Shown in pieces: positions 6,476-11,998 of a DNA stretch of 11,998 nucleotides. Source of the stretch: Evtepia sp. (GTDB lineage: Bacteria > Bacillota > Clostridia > Oscillospirales > Oscillospiraceae). The stretch spans positions 1-11,998 of the forward strand of contig JAQSXW010000010.1 in NCBI GenBank assembly GCA_029256465.1, written 5' to 3'. The notes under the pieces were generated by a model. That model saw nothing but the letters and a program-made list of their open reading frames with translations. It was not told where the DNA came from and searched no databases. The position numbers were made by a program, and so were the translations under genes. The number at the start of each line of letters is the position of its first letter. The first letter of the stretch is position 1.

Positions 6476-7630
6476 ATGAAACAATCAAGGACAACCATGC
6501 CTCACAAACACATTCTTCGGCGTACCACTGCTTGCCTATTGGCCATGATCGGATTCTGGATGCTTTCCTTTACGCTACCTGCTTCCTCTTCGTTTCCATG
6601 GTTTAAGGCTTGGGGTGGGAATGCCCAGATCGTCACCGCCGCCCTTGCAGCTCAGCTGAGTACACCACCATCGGATCAAACGGGTAACCAAGGCTCTCGC
6701 TGGCAGCGACTTCTTTTGAGTGAGTCGCCCCTTCTTTCCAATTGGGATCAGAGCAAAGGAACCAATCCCACTTCACCGTCAGGGCAAACAGCGTCGGAGA
6801 ACGGAGAAGAGGAAGCCCCGATTAAGAAGACCGAACCGGGGAAGATCGTGGAGCAGTTCTTTCAGGCCACAGACGCCGCTGGTTATGCAAAGGCAGATGA
6901 CGTCTATATCTTAAACCGCACATCAAAAACGTTGGATGTTGCCGCACTGGCCGCAACCCCATTGGATATTAGTCTTCCTTCAAACGGGGAGCCTCAGATT
7001 CTGATCATGCATACGCATGGAAGTGAATCTTATGCACAAGATGGCACCGATGTTTACAATGAATCTGGTGTCGCACGAACGATTGATCCTAATTATAATA
7101 CCATAAGAGTAGGAGACGAAATAGAGCGAATTTTTACAGAAATGGGGCTTTCCGTTCTCCATGATAAGACTTTATATGACTATCCTAGCTATAACGGCGC
7201 TTATGATCGTTCCAAAGCTGCCGTAGAACAGTACTTAAAAGATCATCCCAGCATCAAGATCGTTTTGGACATTCACCGGGACGCTTTGGTGGGGAATGAC
7301 GGTACCGTTTACAAAGCGGTTACAGCGATTGACGGTGCGAAGACTGCTCAGGTCCTCATGGTCATGGGCAGCGACGACAAGGGTTTGCCTCATCCCAATT
7401 GGCAGAAGAACCTTGCCCTTGCCATGCGGATTCAGCATCGTATGGATACGCTCTGGCCCGGTCTGGCGAGACCTATCACGTTAAATTCCTCGCGCTTTAA
7501 CCAACAGCTTGCCACTGGTTCCATCCTAGTTGAGATCGGTTCCCACGGCAATACCTTACAAGAGGCACTGGCAGGAGCCAGACTCTTCGCCAGGTCCGCA
7601 GGTCAAGTCTTCCTAGAGCTGAAGGCATAA
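6476..7630 (+). CDS. spoIIP: Stage II sporulation protein P (peptidoglycan amidase/endopeptidase)
   Basis: SpoIIP acts with SpoIID and SpoIIM in the mother-cell membrane to thin septal peptidoglycan and drive membrane migration during engulfment of the forespore. The chosen start gives 384 residues: a basic N-terminus, one membrane helix at about 17-36, a low-complexity Ser/Thr/Gly/Glu linker at about 60-120, and a C-terminal zinc-amidase-like SpoIIP domain from about 170. Key motifs are HTHGSESY (179-186), DIHRDA (265-270), and VEIGSHGNTLQEA (352-364), which contain the His and Glu residues expected for metal binding and catalysis. The longer frame from 6434 lacks a ribosome binding site and would begin upstream of the predicted transcript start. 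In Bacillus subtilis the order is gpr-spoIIP-yqxA-lepA; here no gpr is visible and an endopeptidase/regulator pair separates spoIIP from lepA. It marks the organism as a spore former or a descendant of one. Confidence 0.95.
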   Translation: MKQSRTTMPHKHILRRTTACLLAMIGFWMLSFTLPASSSFPWFKAWGGNAQIVTAALAAQLSTPPSDQTGNQGSRWQRLLLSESPLLSNWDQSKGTNPTSPSGQTASENGEEEAPIKKTEPGKIVEQFFQATDAAGYAKADDVYILNRTSKTLDVAALAATPLDISLPSNGEPQILIMHTHGSESYAQDGTDVYNESGVARTIDPNYNTIRVGDEIERIFTEMGLSVLHDKTLYDYPSYNGAYDRSKAAVEQYLKDHPSIKIVLDIHRDALVGNDGTVYKAVTAIDGAKTAQVLMVMGSDDKGLPHPNWQKNLALAMRIQHRMDTLWPGLARPITLNSSRFNQQLATGSILVEIGSHGNTLQEALAGARLFARSAGQVFLELKA

Positions 7631-7633
7631 AAA

Positions 7634-7678
7634 AGAACCATCTGCCTCAGGAGGAAAAGTCCTGACACAGATGGTTCT
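7634..7678 (-). terminator. Intrinsic terminator for the M23 peptidase gene, in the convergent gap
   Basis: An 11-base perfect inverted repeat, AGAACCATCTG (7634-7644) and CAGATGGTTCT (7668-7678), encloses an inner 5-pair stem CAGGA/TCCTG (7648-7652 and 7660-7664) with a 7-base loop and a 3x3 internal loop. On the minus strand the stem is followed by a run of T (7634-7629), giving a strong terminator for the peptidase gene. The T run overlaps the spoIIP stop codon. On the plus strand the stem is followed by CATTATTC, with no U tract, so termination of spoIIP here would be weaker. The stem is a single shared structure between two convergent genes. Confidence 0.85.
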
Positions 7679-7702
7679 CATTATTCAATCGCCAAACGAT
7701 CA

Positions 7703-9136
7703 TTACGGAAGATATTGCTGGGGATTCACGGCAGTCCCACCAATGTGGAATTCAAAATGGCAATGGTTCCCGGTTGCCCGACCTGAAGCACCCATGGTGG
7801 CAATCTGACTGCCCTTGGAAACACCCTCTCCCTCGGAAACCAGGGTTTGGGCACAATGGGCATAATAGGTTTCCCATCCATTTCCATGGTCGATGATAAT
7901 CAGGTTTCCGTACGTGCCTTTGTAGCCCACATAGGTAACAACGCCACTGTCTGCCGCCTGAATGCTGGTACCATAAGAGTTGGCAATGTCGATCCCACTA
8001 TGGAATGAGGAACCACCAAAAATGTTCCGGTAACCAAAGGGCGAGGTAATGTTGCCGGAACAAGGCCACTGAATGGCCCCCGTGCTGTAATAAGCAGGGC
8101 GTTCCTTTGTCCCCACCGCCATGACCGTTTCCGTAGGTTCTGCGACTACTTTTTGGGACAAAACGTCTTCATAGTAGGCTTCTCCGTTGAAATGGGTCAC
8201 ATTTGCCTGCACCTGTTCCTTGCCCTCGAGACCTTGAAGAAGTATTTTCGTGTCTCCCTGATACATAGTATTGTTTTTGACTTCTTTCATCGGACTGGCG
8301 AGGCTACGAGTATAGGAGGTGTGTTCCACGGTGCAAACGGAAAGGCGAGGCACGATCTTTTGCACTTTAATTACCTGTCCTGCCGTCAAAGCGTCGCTGC
8401 CAGCTATACTTGGATTGCGAGAAAACAGATCTGCCTTCGTCATCCCATGTACTGCTGCCACAGAGCTAGCGGTATCTCCTGGCTTCACTTCATACATCGT
8501 CTCTGCAGTCACAGTTTGGGTCATCGCCTGCACAAGTTGTGTCCCTTCGGAAAACGCCTCACTTGTCGGGATGTACTTTCTTGTAATCCGGGCCTCATTG
8601 GCGAAATAAACATCTTTTGTATTCTCAGTGACGTATTGCTTTTGTATGTTTGATAGTGCCCCATCCAAAACCGCTTGATCTCCAGCAGCGCCTAAGTAAA
8701 CACCATCCACGGTTAGCACATAGGCTTCCTTGATGTCCGGTACGGTACGGTAAAGTTCATCCGACAAACGAGAATAACTCAGCAGATCATCCTTGGCTGC
8801 AATGGTCAGGTGATAGTCCATTTGCACATCCAACGTGTAATCCTTCCCAAGGATGTTAGACACCTGACCCTCCACCTCTTCTACTGTTTGCGCAACCATT
8901 TTGTGATTTCGCACAGGACCCACCTGACTGCCATCCACAGTCAGCTCATAGCAAGGCGTATAGAGTGCCAGCATAACCGTGAGCGCTCCCACACAGATAC
9001 TGAGTCCCAAAAACGGAAGTGCGGAACGAAGCGGCCGCGAAACACGAAGCTCCTCCCGGTGTATCAAGCTGCGGAGAACGCGAATGCGGGAATTCGGTGC
9101 AAATAGCTCCGCTGTGTCGGCCAATAATTTCATCAT
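7703..9136 (-). CDS. Membrane-anchored M23 peptidoglycan endopeptidase with LysM and G5 domains
   Basis: This 477-residue protein has a basic cytoplasmic N-terminus, one membrane helix (about 39-61) and a long extracellular part. Residues 62-210 hold two similar modules, with LTVDG recurring at 65-69 and 141-145. A LysM domain follows (214-258, YEVKPGDTASSVAAVHGM through AGQVIKV), which binds glycan. A G5 domain covers about 270-343. The catalytic M23 (LytM-like) domain covers about 374-477 with all zinc and catalytic positions present: H379 and D383 (FHSGIDIA), H427 (YYAH), and H458/H460 (HCHFEFH). It should therefore be an active peptide cross-link hydrolase. AAGGAGG (9149-9155) lies 12 bases before the first ATG, and GGCA/TGCC in the gap could fold and shorten that distance. 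It has its own sigma-A-like promoter and is convergent with spoIIP. Related M23 proteins include SpoIIQ, but the LysM-G5 layout and promoter suggest general wall remodelling instead. Confidence 0.93.
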   Translation of the reverse strand: MMKLLADTAELFAPNSRIRVLRSLIHREELRVSRPLRSALPFLGLSICVGALTVMLALYTPCYELTVDGSQVGPVRNHKMVAQTVEEVEGQVSNILGKDYTLDVQMDYHLTIAAKDDLLSYSRLSDELYRTVPDIKEAYVLTVDGVYLGAAGDQAVLDGALSNIQKQYVTENTKDVYFANEARITRKYIPTSEAFSEGTQLVQAMTQTVTAETMYEVKPGDTASSVAAVHGMTKADLFSRNPSIAGSDALTAGQVIKVQKIVPRLSVCTVEHTSYTRSLASPMKEVKNNTMYQGDTKILLQGLEGKEQVQANVTHFNGEAYYEDVLSQKVVAEPTETVMAVGTKERPAYYSTGAIQWPCSGNITSPFGYRNIFGGSSFHSGIDIANSYGTSIQAADSGVVTYVGYKGTYGNLIIIDHGNGWETYYAHCAQTLVSEGEGVSKGSQIATMGASGRATGNHCHFEFHIGGTAVNPQQYLP

Positions 9137-9206
9137 TCGGCAAACTTGCCTCCTTCAAAAAGTACGAAACCGTTTCATGCGGGTAACAGATTCGTTTAAA
9201 AAAATT

Positions 9207-9365
9207 ACAAATTAGTAACAGCGTTATCATACACAGTTTTCATCCTCTCGTCAAGCATTTTTTTGCGATAATAGCAATTTTTCCCTCACGCCAGAACAAA
9301 TCCTCCAATTGATATGTTCTTTTTTCTGTTTTTTTGCTAATACAGTACAAATCTTCTTTACAAAT
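9207..9365. repeat. ACAAAT repeats in the divergent M23/XRE promoter region
   Basis: The 296-base gap between the two divergent genes is AT-rich, with several T runs. ACAAAT occurs on the plus strand at 9207-9212, 9296-9301, 9347-9352 and 9360-9365. The first and last are part of an identical TTACAAATT (9205-9213 and 9358-9366). The last overlaps the XRE -35 element and forms the small palindrome ACAA-A-TTGT (9360-9368). The first is in the near-palindrome TTACAAATTAGTAA (9205-9218), just after the peptidase start point. These could be operator sites for the adjacent XRE regulator, but such short AT-rich words can recur by chance. Confidence 0.25.
9226..9254 (-). promoter_or_regulatory. Sigma-A promoter for the M23 peptidase gene
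   Basis: On the minus strand TTGACG (9254-9249) and TATGAT (9231-9226) each match consensus at 5 of 6 positions and are exactly 17 bases apart. Transcription would start near 9219, giving a leader of about 80 bases before the ATG at 9136. It points to vegetative expression of the peptidase. Confidence 0.7.
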
Positions 9366-9385
9366 TGTATTATTGCATTTATGAT
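9357..9385 (+). promoter_or_regulatory. Sigma-A promoter for the XRE regulator
   Basis: TTTACA (9357-9362) and TATGAT (9380-9385) each match consensus at 5 of 6 positions, with a 17-base spacer. The start would be near 9392, about 40 bases before the coding sequence. Confidence 0.65.
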
Positions 9386-9432
9386 AAAATACAAGCTGTT
9401 TTAGATTGGATGTCATTTCTACGTGAGAGGGC

Positions 9433-10140
9433 GTGTTTGTTATCAGTACCAACTTTTCTCGTTCCCTTTCTTTTTTGCGTCAAGAGAAAGGGGTCAGTCA
9501 GCGTGTTGCAGCACAGGACTTGGGCGTCTCCCAAGCGCTGCTCTCCCATTATGAGAATGGAATCCGCGAGCCTGGGTTCCAATTTCTCCTGCGCGCCTGT
9601 GACTATTATAATGTTTCCTCAGACTTCCTCCTCGGCAGAACCCTTTCTAGAGACGGCACGGTAATTCTTGACGTGGAATCCCTGCCGGATTCCAGTTTGC
9701 AAAAGGAAGATCGGATGATTAGCAATCATCTGGCTCTGCTCTCCAAACGCTTGGTGAGCAATTCCGTGGATCTTCTCTTTCACCTTTTGGCAACCACCAA
9801 GCAGGAAGATGCCATTCGTGCCGCCTGCAACTACTTGGGTACGGCAGTGTACACCTTGTTTCGACATCTTTATCAAGCAGATGGGAAAAACAGTCAGGAT
9901 ATCTTCTCCGTTCCTTCGCAAAAATTTGCTCTCAGCGTTGCGAAAGTTGACATGATCTCTTCTGAGATGGAATATGTAGAGGCGCTGACCGCTCATGCAA
10001 AAGCGAAGGGGGCATTTCCGGACTTAAGTAACGAGGCCTTAACAAGACAGCACACCGGCCTATATCAGTCTCTGCTCCACATCATTCATATTACAGGAGA
10101 GAGGATCAACCACCAGCTGAGCGCAAGGAAAGAATGCTAA
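9433..10140 (+). CDS. XRE-family helix-turn-helix transcriptional regulator
   Basis: This 235-residue protein has a Cro/C1-type helix-turn-helix at about 8-66: SLSFLRQEKGVSQRVAAQDLG, then VSQALLSHYENGIREPGFQFL as the recognition part, and YYNVSSDFLLGR as the closing helix. The remainder, about 90-230, is mostly helical and matches no domain I recognise; it may sense a ligand or form dimers. There are no membrane segments. The GTG start is forced: an in-frame TGA lies at 9424-9426, and the next Met is at residue 95. Ribosome binding is not ideal, since GAGAGG ends only 2 bases upstream, though GTGA at 9423-9426 gives better spacing. It is transcribed divergently from the M23 peptidase gene, and such regulators often control themselves and the neighbouring gene, which is inference here. 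A terminator separates it from lepA. Confidence 0.88.
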   Translation: MFVISTNFSRSLSFLRQEKGVSQRVAAQDLGVSQALLSHYENGIREPGFQFLLRACDYYNVSSDFLLGRTLSRDGTVILDVESLPDSSLQKEDRMISNHLALLSKRLVSNSVDLLFHLLATTKQEDAIRAACNYLGTAVYTLFRHLYQADGKNSQDIFSVPSQKFALSVAKVDMISSEMEYVEALTAHAKAKGAFPDLSNEALTRQHTGLYQSLLHIIHITGERINHQLSARKEC

Positions 10141-10155
10141 CGATATACCAGTTAG

Positions 10156-10194
10156 AAAGCCGCCTTCAGGATTTTGGTTCCAGGACGGCTTTTT
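10156..10194 (+). terminator. Intrinsic terminator of the XRE gene
   Basis: AAAGCCG (10156-10162) pairs with CGGCTTT (10186-10192). The stem is extended inward by CCT/AGG with one bulged A, and is followed by T residues to 10194. It lies 16 bases after the XRE stop codon and just before the lepA promoter, so lepA is transcribed separately. Confidence 0.85.
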
Positions 10195-10198
10195 CCTT

Positions 10199-10227
10199 TG
10201 GACAAGCGATTTAAGCTGTGGTAAAAT
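10199..10227 (+). promoter_or_regulatory. Sigma-A promoter for lepA
   Basis: TGGACA (10199-10204, 5 of 6) and TAAAAT (10222-10227, 5 of 6) are 17 bases apart, and TGG directly before the -10 adds an extended -10 element. The -35 begins only 5 bases after the preceding terminator. The start would be near 10234, leaving a leader of about 55 bases. Confidence 0.7.
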
Positions 10228-10261
10228 GGCTAGAAATATGAGTAAGCATTTTTTAGTTCTT

Positions 10262-10275
10262 AGGCCCCCTGGCCT
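10262..10275 (+). promoter_or_regulatory. Small GC-rich hairpin in the lepA leader
   Basis: AGGCC (10262-10266) and GGCCT (10271-10275) form a 5-pair stem with a CCCT loop, ending 2 bases before the lepA ribosome binding site GGAGG (10278-10282). It could influence ribosome access, but it has no U tract and is not a terminator. Its role is unknown. Confidence 0.3.
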
Positions 10276-10277
10276 TT

Positions 10278-10282
10278 GGAGG
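10278..10282 (+). promoter_or_regulatory. lepA ribosome binding site
   Basis: GGAGG lies 7 bases before ATG 10290. The in-frame ATG at 10284 is only 1 base away, so the later ATG is the likely start. Confidence 0.75.
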
Positions 10283-10289
10283 TATGCCT

Positions 10290-11998
10290 ATGTTTGATCA
10301 GTCGAAAATTCGTAATTTTTCTATTATCGCACACATTGACCATGGTAAATCCACGCTGGCGGATCGCTTGCTAGAAGCCTGCAATGCAGTCTCTGCACGT
10401 GAGATGGAAAATCAGCTTCTAGACAATATGGATTTAGAACGAGAGCGTGGAATCACCATCAAGGCCCGTGCAGTTAAAATTAGTTATAAAGCGCAGGACG
10501 GAAACGACTATATCCTGAACTTAATCGATACCCCGGGTCATGTGGACTTTAACTATGAGGTTTCTCGCAGTCTTGCCGCCTGTGAGGGTGCAATTCTGGT
10601 AGTCGATGCCTCTCAAGGAGTGGAAGCTCAAACCTTAGCCAATACCTATCTCGCCTTGGAGCACAATCTGGAAATCCGTCCTGTGATCAATAAAATCGAC
10701 CTGCCCGCCGCCGATCCGGAGCGCGTGAAAGCTGAAATCGAAAATGTGATTGGTTTGGAAGCGAAGAGTGCGCCGGAAATCTCCGCAAAACAGGGTCTCA
10801 ACATTACGGCTGTCTTGGAGGACATTGTGCAGCACATTCCCGCCCCCAAGGGCGATCCCAGTGCGCCGCTTAGGGCCTTGATCTTTGACAGCCAGTATGA
10901 CGCCTATCAAGGCGTCATTGTCTACTTCCGGGTGATGCAAGGTACCCTAACCCGTGAAACGGAAGTCAGGATGATGGCCTCTGGCGTAGAATATAAGGTG
11001 GTCGAAATCGGTCACCTGCTTCCCATGGGACTTGAGCCTTGCAGCCGTCTTTCCGCTGGTGAGGTTGGATACCTCACTGCCTCCATTAAGAATGTGAAGG
11101 ACACACAGGTAGGAGACACCATTACCACCAAAGTAAATCCGGCAATCGAACCTCTGCCTGGCTATCGTCCGGCTCGATCCATGGTATATTGCGGTATTTA
11201 TACGGAAGACGGCTCCAAATATCCTGACTTGCGGGATGCTTTGGAAAAACTTCAGCTCAACGATGCCTCTTTATCCTTTGAACCAGAATCCTCCGTAGCG
11301 CTGGGTTTTGGCTTCCGCTGTGGCTTTCTCGGGATGCTCCATATGGAGATCATACAGGAGCGGCTCGAGCGTGAATTTGACCTTGATCTTATTACTACAC
11401 TTCCCTCCGTCATCTATCAGGTCACTAAGACCGACGGGGCCGATGTCCAGGTGGACAACCCTCATAATTATCCCGATCCCGCTCAAATTGCAGAGGCGAG
11501 AGAACCCTTTGTGAAGGTCTCCATCATTGCACCCCCGGACTATGTGGGCAATATCATGCCCATGTGTCAGGAGCGGCGTGGTGAATTCAAAGACATGCAG
11601 TATCTGGATGCCAATCTGGTGGAACTGCATTATTTCATGCCGCTCAATGAAATCATCTATGATTTTTTTGATGCATTAAAGGCCAATACCAAGGGTTACG
11701 CTTCTCTGGACTATGAGCTTTCCGACTATCGAGCCAGTGACCTGGTCAAGGTGGATCTCCTTCTCAATGGGGATAAGGTCGACGCACTTTCCTTCATCGT
11801 CCATCGTACCAAGGCCTACGCAAGAGCGAGACGGATCTGCGAAAAACTGAAGGAGAACATTCCCCGTCAACTCTTTGAGGTCCCTATTCAAGCAGCTATC
11901 GGAGGCAAAGTGATTGCCCGTGAAACGGTCAAAGCCATGCGGAAAGATGTTTTGGCCAAGTGTTATGGCGGTGATATCACCCGAAAGAAAAAGCTTCT
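10290..11998 (+). CDS. lepA: Elongation factor 4 (LepA), C-terminus cut off at right edge
   Basis: LepA is a ribosome-bound GTPase related to EF-G that acts on stalled or mispositioned ribosomes and in ribosome assembly. There are 569 complete codons in frame to the window edge, against about 600 in the family, so roughly 30 residues are missing. The GTPase motifs are AHIDHGKST (14-22), RERGITIK (51-58), DTPGH (80-84), NKID (134-137) and SAK (165-167). Later blocks typical of LepA include [16 protein letters not shown] and, close to the edge, [13 protein letters not shown], which belongs to the LepA-specific C-terminal domain. The start at 10290 is set by GGAGG spacing. In many Firmicutes lepA is followed by hemW and then hrcA-grpE-dnaK-dnaJ, which would lie outside the window. 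Confidence 0.97.
   Translation, partial: MFDQSKIRNFSIIAHIDHGKSTLADRLLEACNAVSAREMENQLLDNMDLERERGITIKARAVKISYKAQDGNDYILNLIDTPGHVDFNYEVSRSLAACEGAILVVDASQGVEAQTLANTYLALEHNLEIRPVINKIDLPAADPERVKAEIENVIGLEAKSAPEISAKQGLNITAVLEDIVQHIPAPKGDPSAPLRALIFDSQYDAYQGVIVYFRVMQGTLTRETEVRMMASGVEYKVVEIGHLLPMGLEPCSRLSAGEVGYLTASIKNVKDTQVGDTITTKVNPAIEPLPGYRPARSMVYCGIYTEDGSKYPDLRDALEKLQLNDASLSFEPESSVALGFGFRCGFLGMLHMEIIQERLEREFDLDLITTLPSVIYQVTKTDGADVQVDNPHNYPDPAQIAEAREPFVKVSIIAPPDYVGNIMPMCQERRGEFKDMQYLDANLVELHYFMPLNEIIYDFFDALKANTKGYASLDYELSDYRASDLVKVDLLLNGDKVDALSFIVHRTKAYARARRICEKLKENIPRQLFEVPIQAAIGGKVIARETVKAMRKDVLAKCYGGDITRKKKL

Noticed and set aside
8153..8653. 166-codon open frame on the plus strand
   Set aside because: It is antisense to the M23 peptidase gene, with no promoter or ribosome binding site and no recognisable domain.
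9224..9236. TTATCATACACAG, considered as a DnaA box and hint of an origin
   Set aside because: It does not fit the 9-base TTATNCACA pattern and it overlaps a good -10 element. No cluster of boxes is present.
9365..9664. 99-codon frame overlapping the start of the XRE gene
   Set aside because: It is out of frame with a clear helix-turn-helix protein, and its peptide is Cys/Ser-rich without any motif. No frameshift is needed to explain the XRE gene.
1..11998. Mobile elements, CRISPR arrays, tRNA or rRNA genes, defence genes
   Set aside because: I looked for transposase or integrase motifs, spaced repeats and tRNA-like folds in the gaps and found none. Nearly all of the sequence is accounted for by recognisable genes and short regulatory gaps.

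Overview
This looks like chromosomal DNA of an endospore-forming member of the Firmicutes (Bacillota), most likely a Clostridia lineage such as the Oscillospiraceae. The evidence is a complete spoIIP (sporulation), Firmicutes-type gene clusters (gdpP-rplI-dnaB and tilS-hpt), strong Shine-Dalgarno sites and balanced GC content. The family placement is inference. I see no rRNA, tRNA, CRISPR array, insertion sequence or phage gene, and base composition looks even apart from an AT-rich promoter region at about 9180-9400.

Left half, minus strand (about 6385 down to 1): a YihY/BrkB-family membrane protein, then a run that reads like one operon: gdpP (c-di-AMP phosphodiesterase), rplI (ribosomal protein L9), dnaB (replicative helicase), tilS (tRNA-Ile lysidine synthetase) and the start of hpt (hypoxanthine phosphoribosyltransferase), which runs off the left edge. 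dnaB/tilS and tilS/hpt overlap by 14 and 17 bases. Upstream of gdpP are a sigma-A-like promoter and a 15-codon open reading frame with a strong ribosome binding site. Its stop codon overlaps the gdpP start in an ATGA, and a small hairpin covers the gdpP ribosome binding site. This is the most interesting signal in the window: it looks like a translationally coupled leader peptide.

Right half: spoIIP (plus), preceded by a possible sigma-E promoter, then a convergent minus-strand gene for a membrane-anchored LysM-G5-M23 peptidoglycan endopeptidase. That gene is divergent from an XRE-family regulator (plus). The XRE gene ends in an intrinsic terminator, followed closely by a good promoter and lepA (elongation factor 4), which runs off the right edge about 30 codons short of its usual end. 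In Bacillus subtilis spoIIP and lepA are near neighbours, so the endopeptidase/regulator pair appears to sit inside an otherwise familiar neighbourhood.

Functionally the window mixes housekeeping (replication, translation, tRNA modification, purine salvage), c-di-AMP turnover, which is linked to envelope and osmotic homeostasis, and two peptidoglycan hydrolases, one of them sporulation-specific. No wholly new multi-gene system is evident. The points worth following are regulatory: the gdpP leader, the divergent XRE/endopeptidase promoters, and the asymmetric terminator between spoIIP and the endopeptidase.
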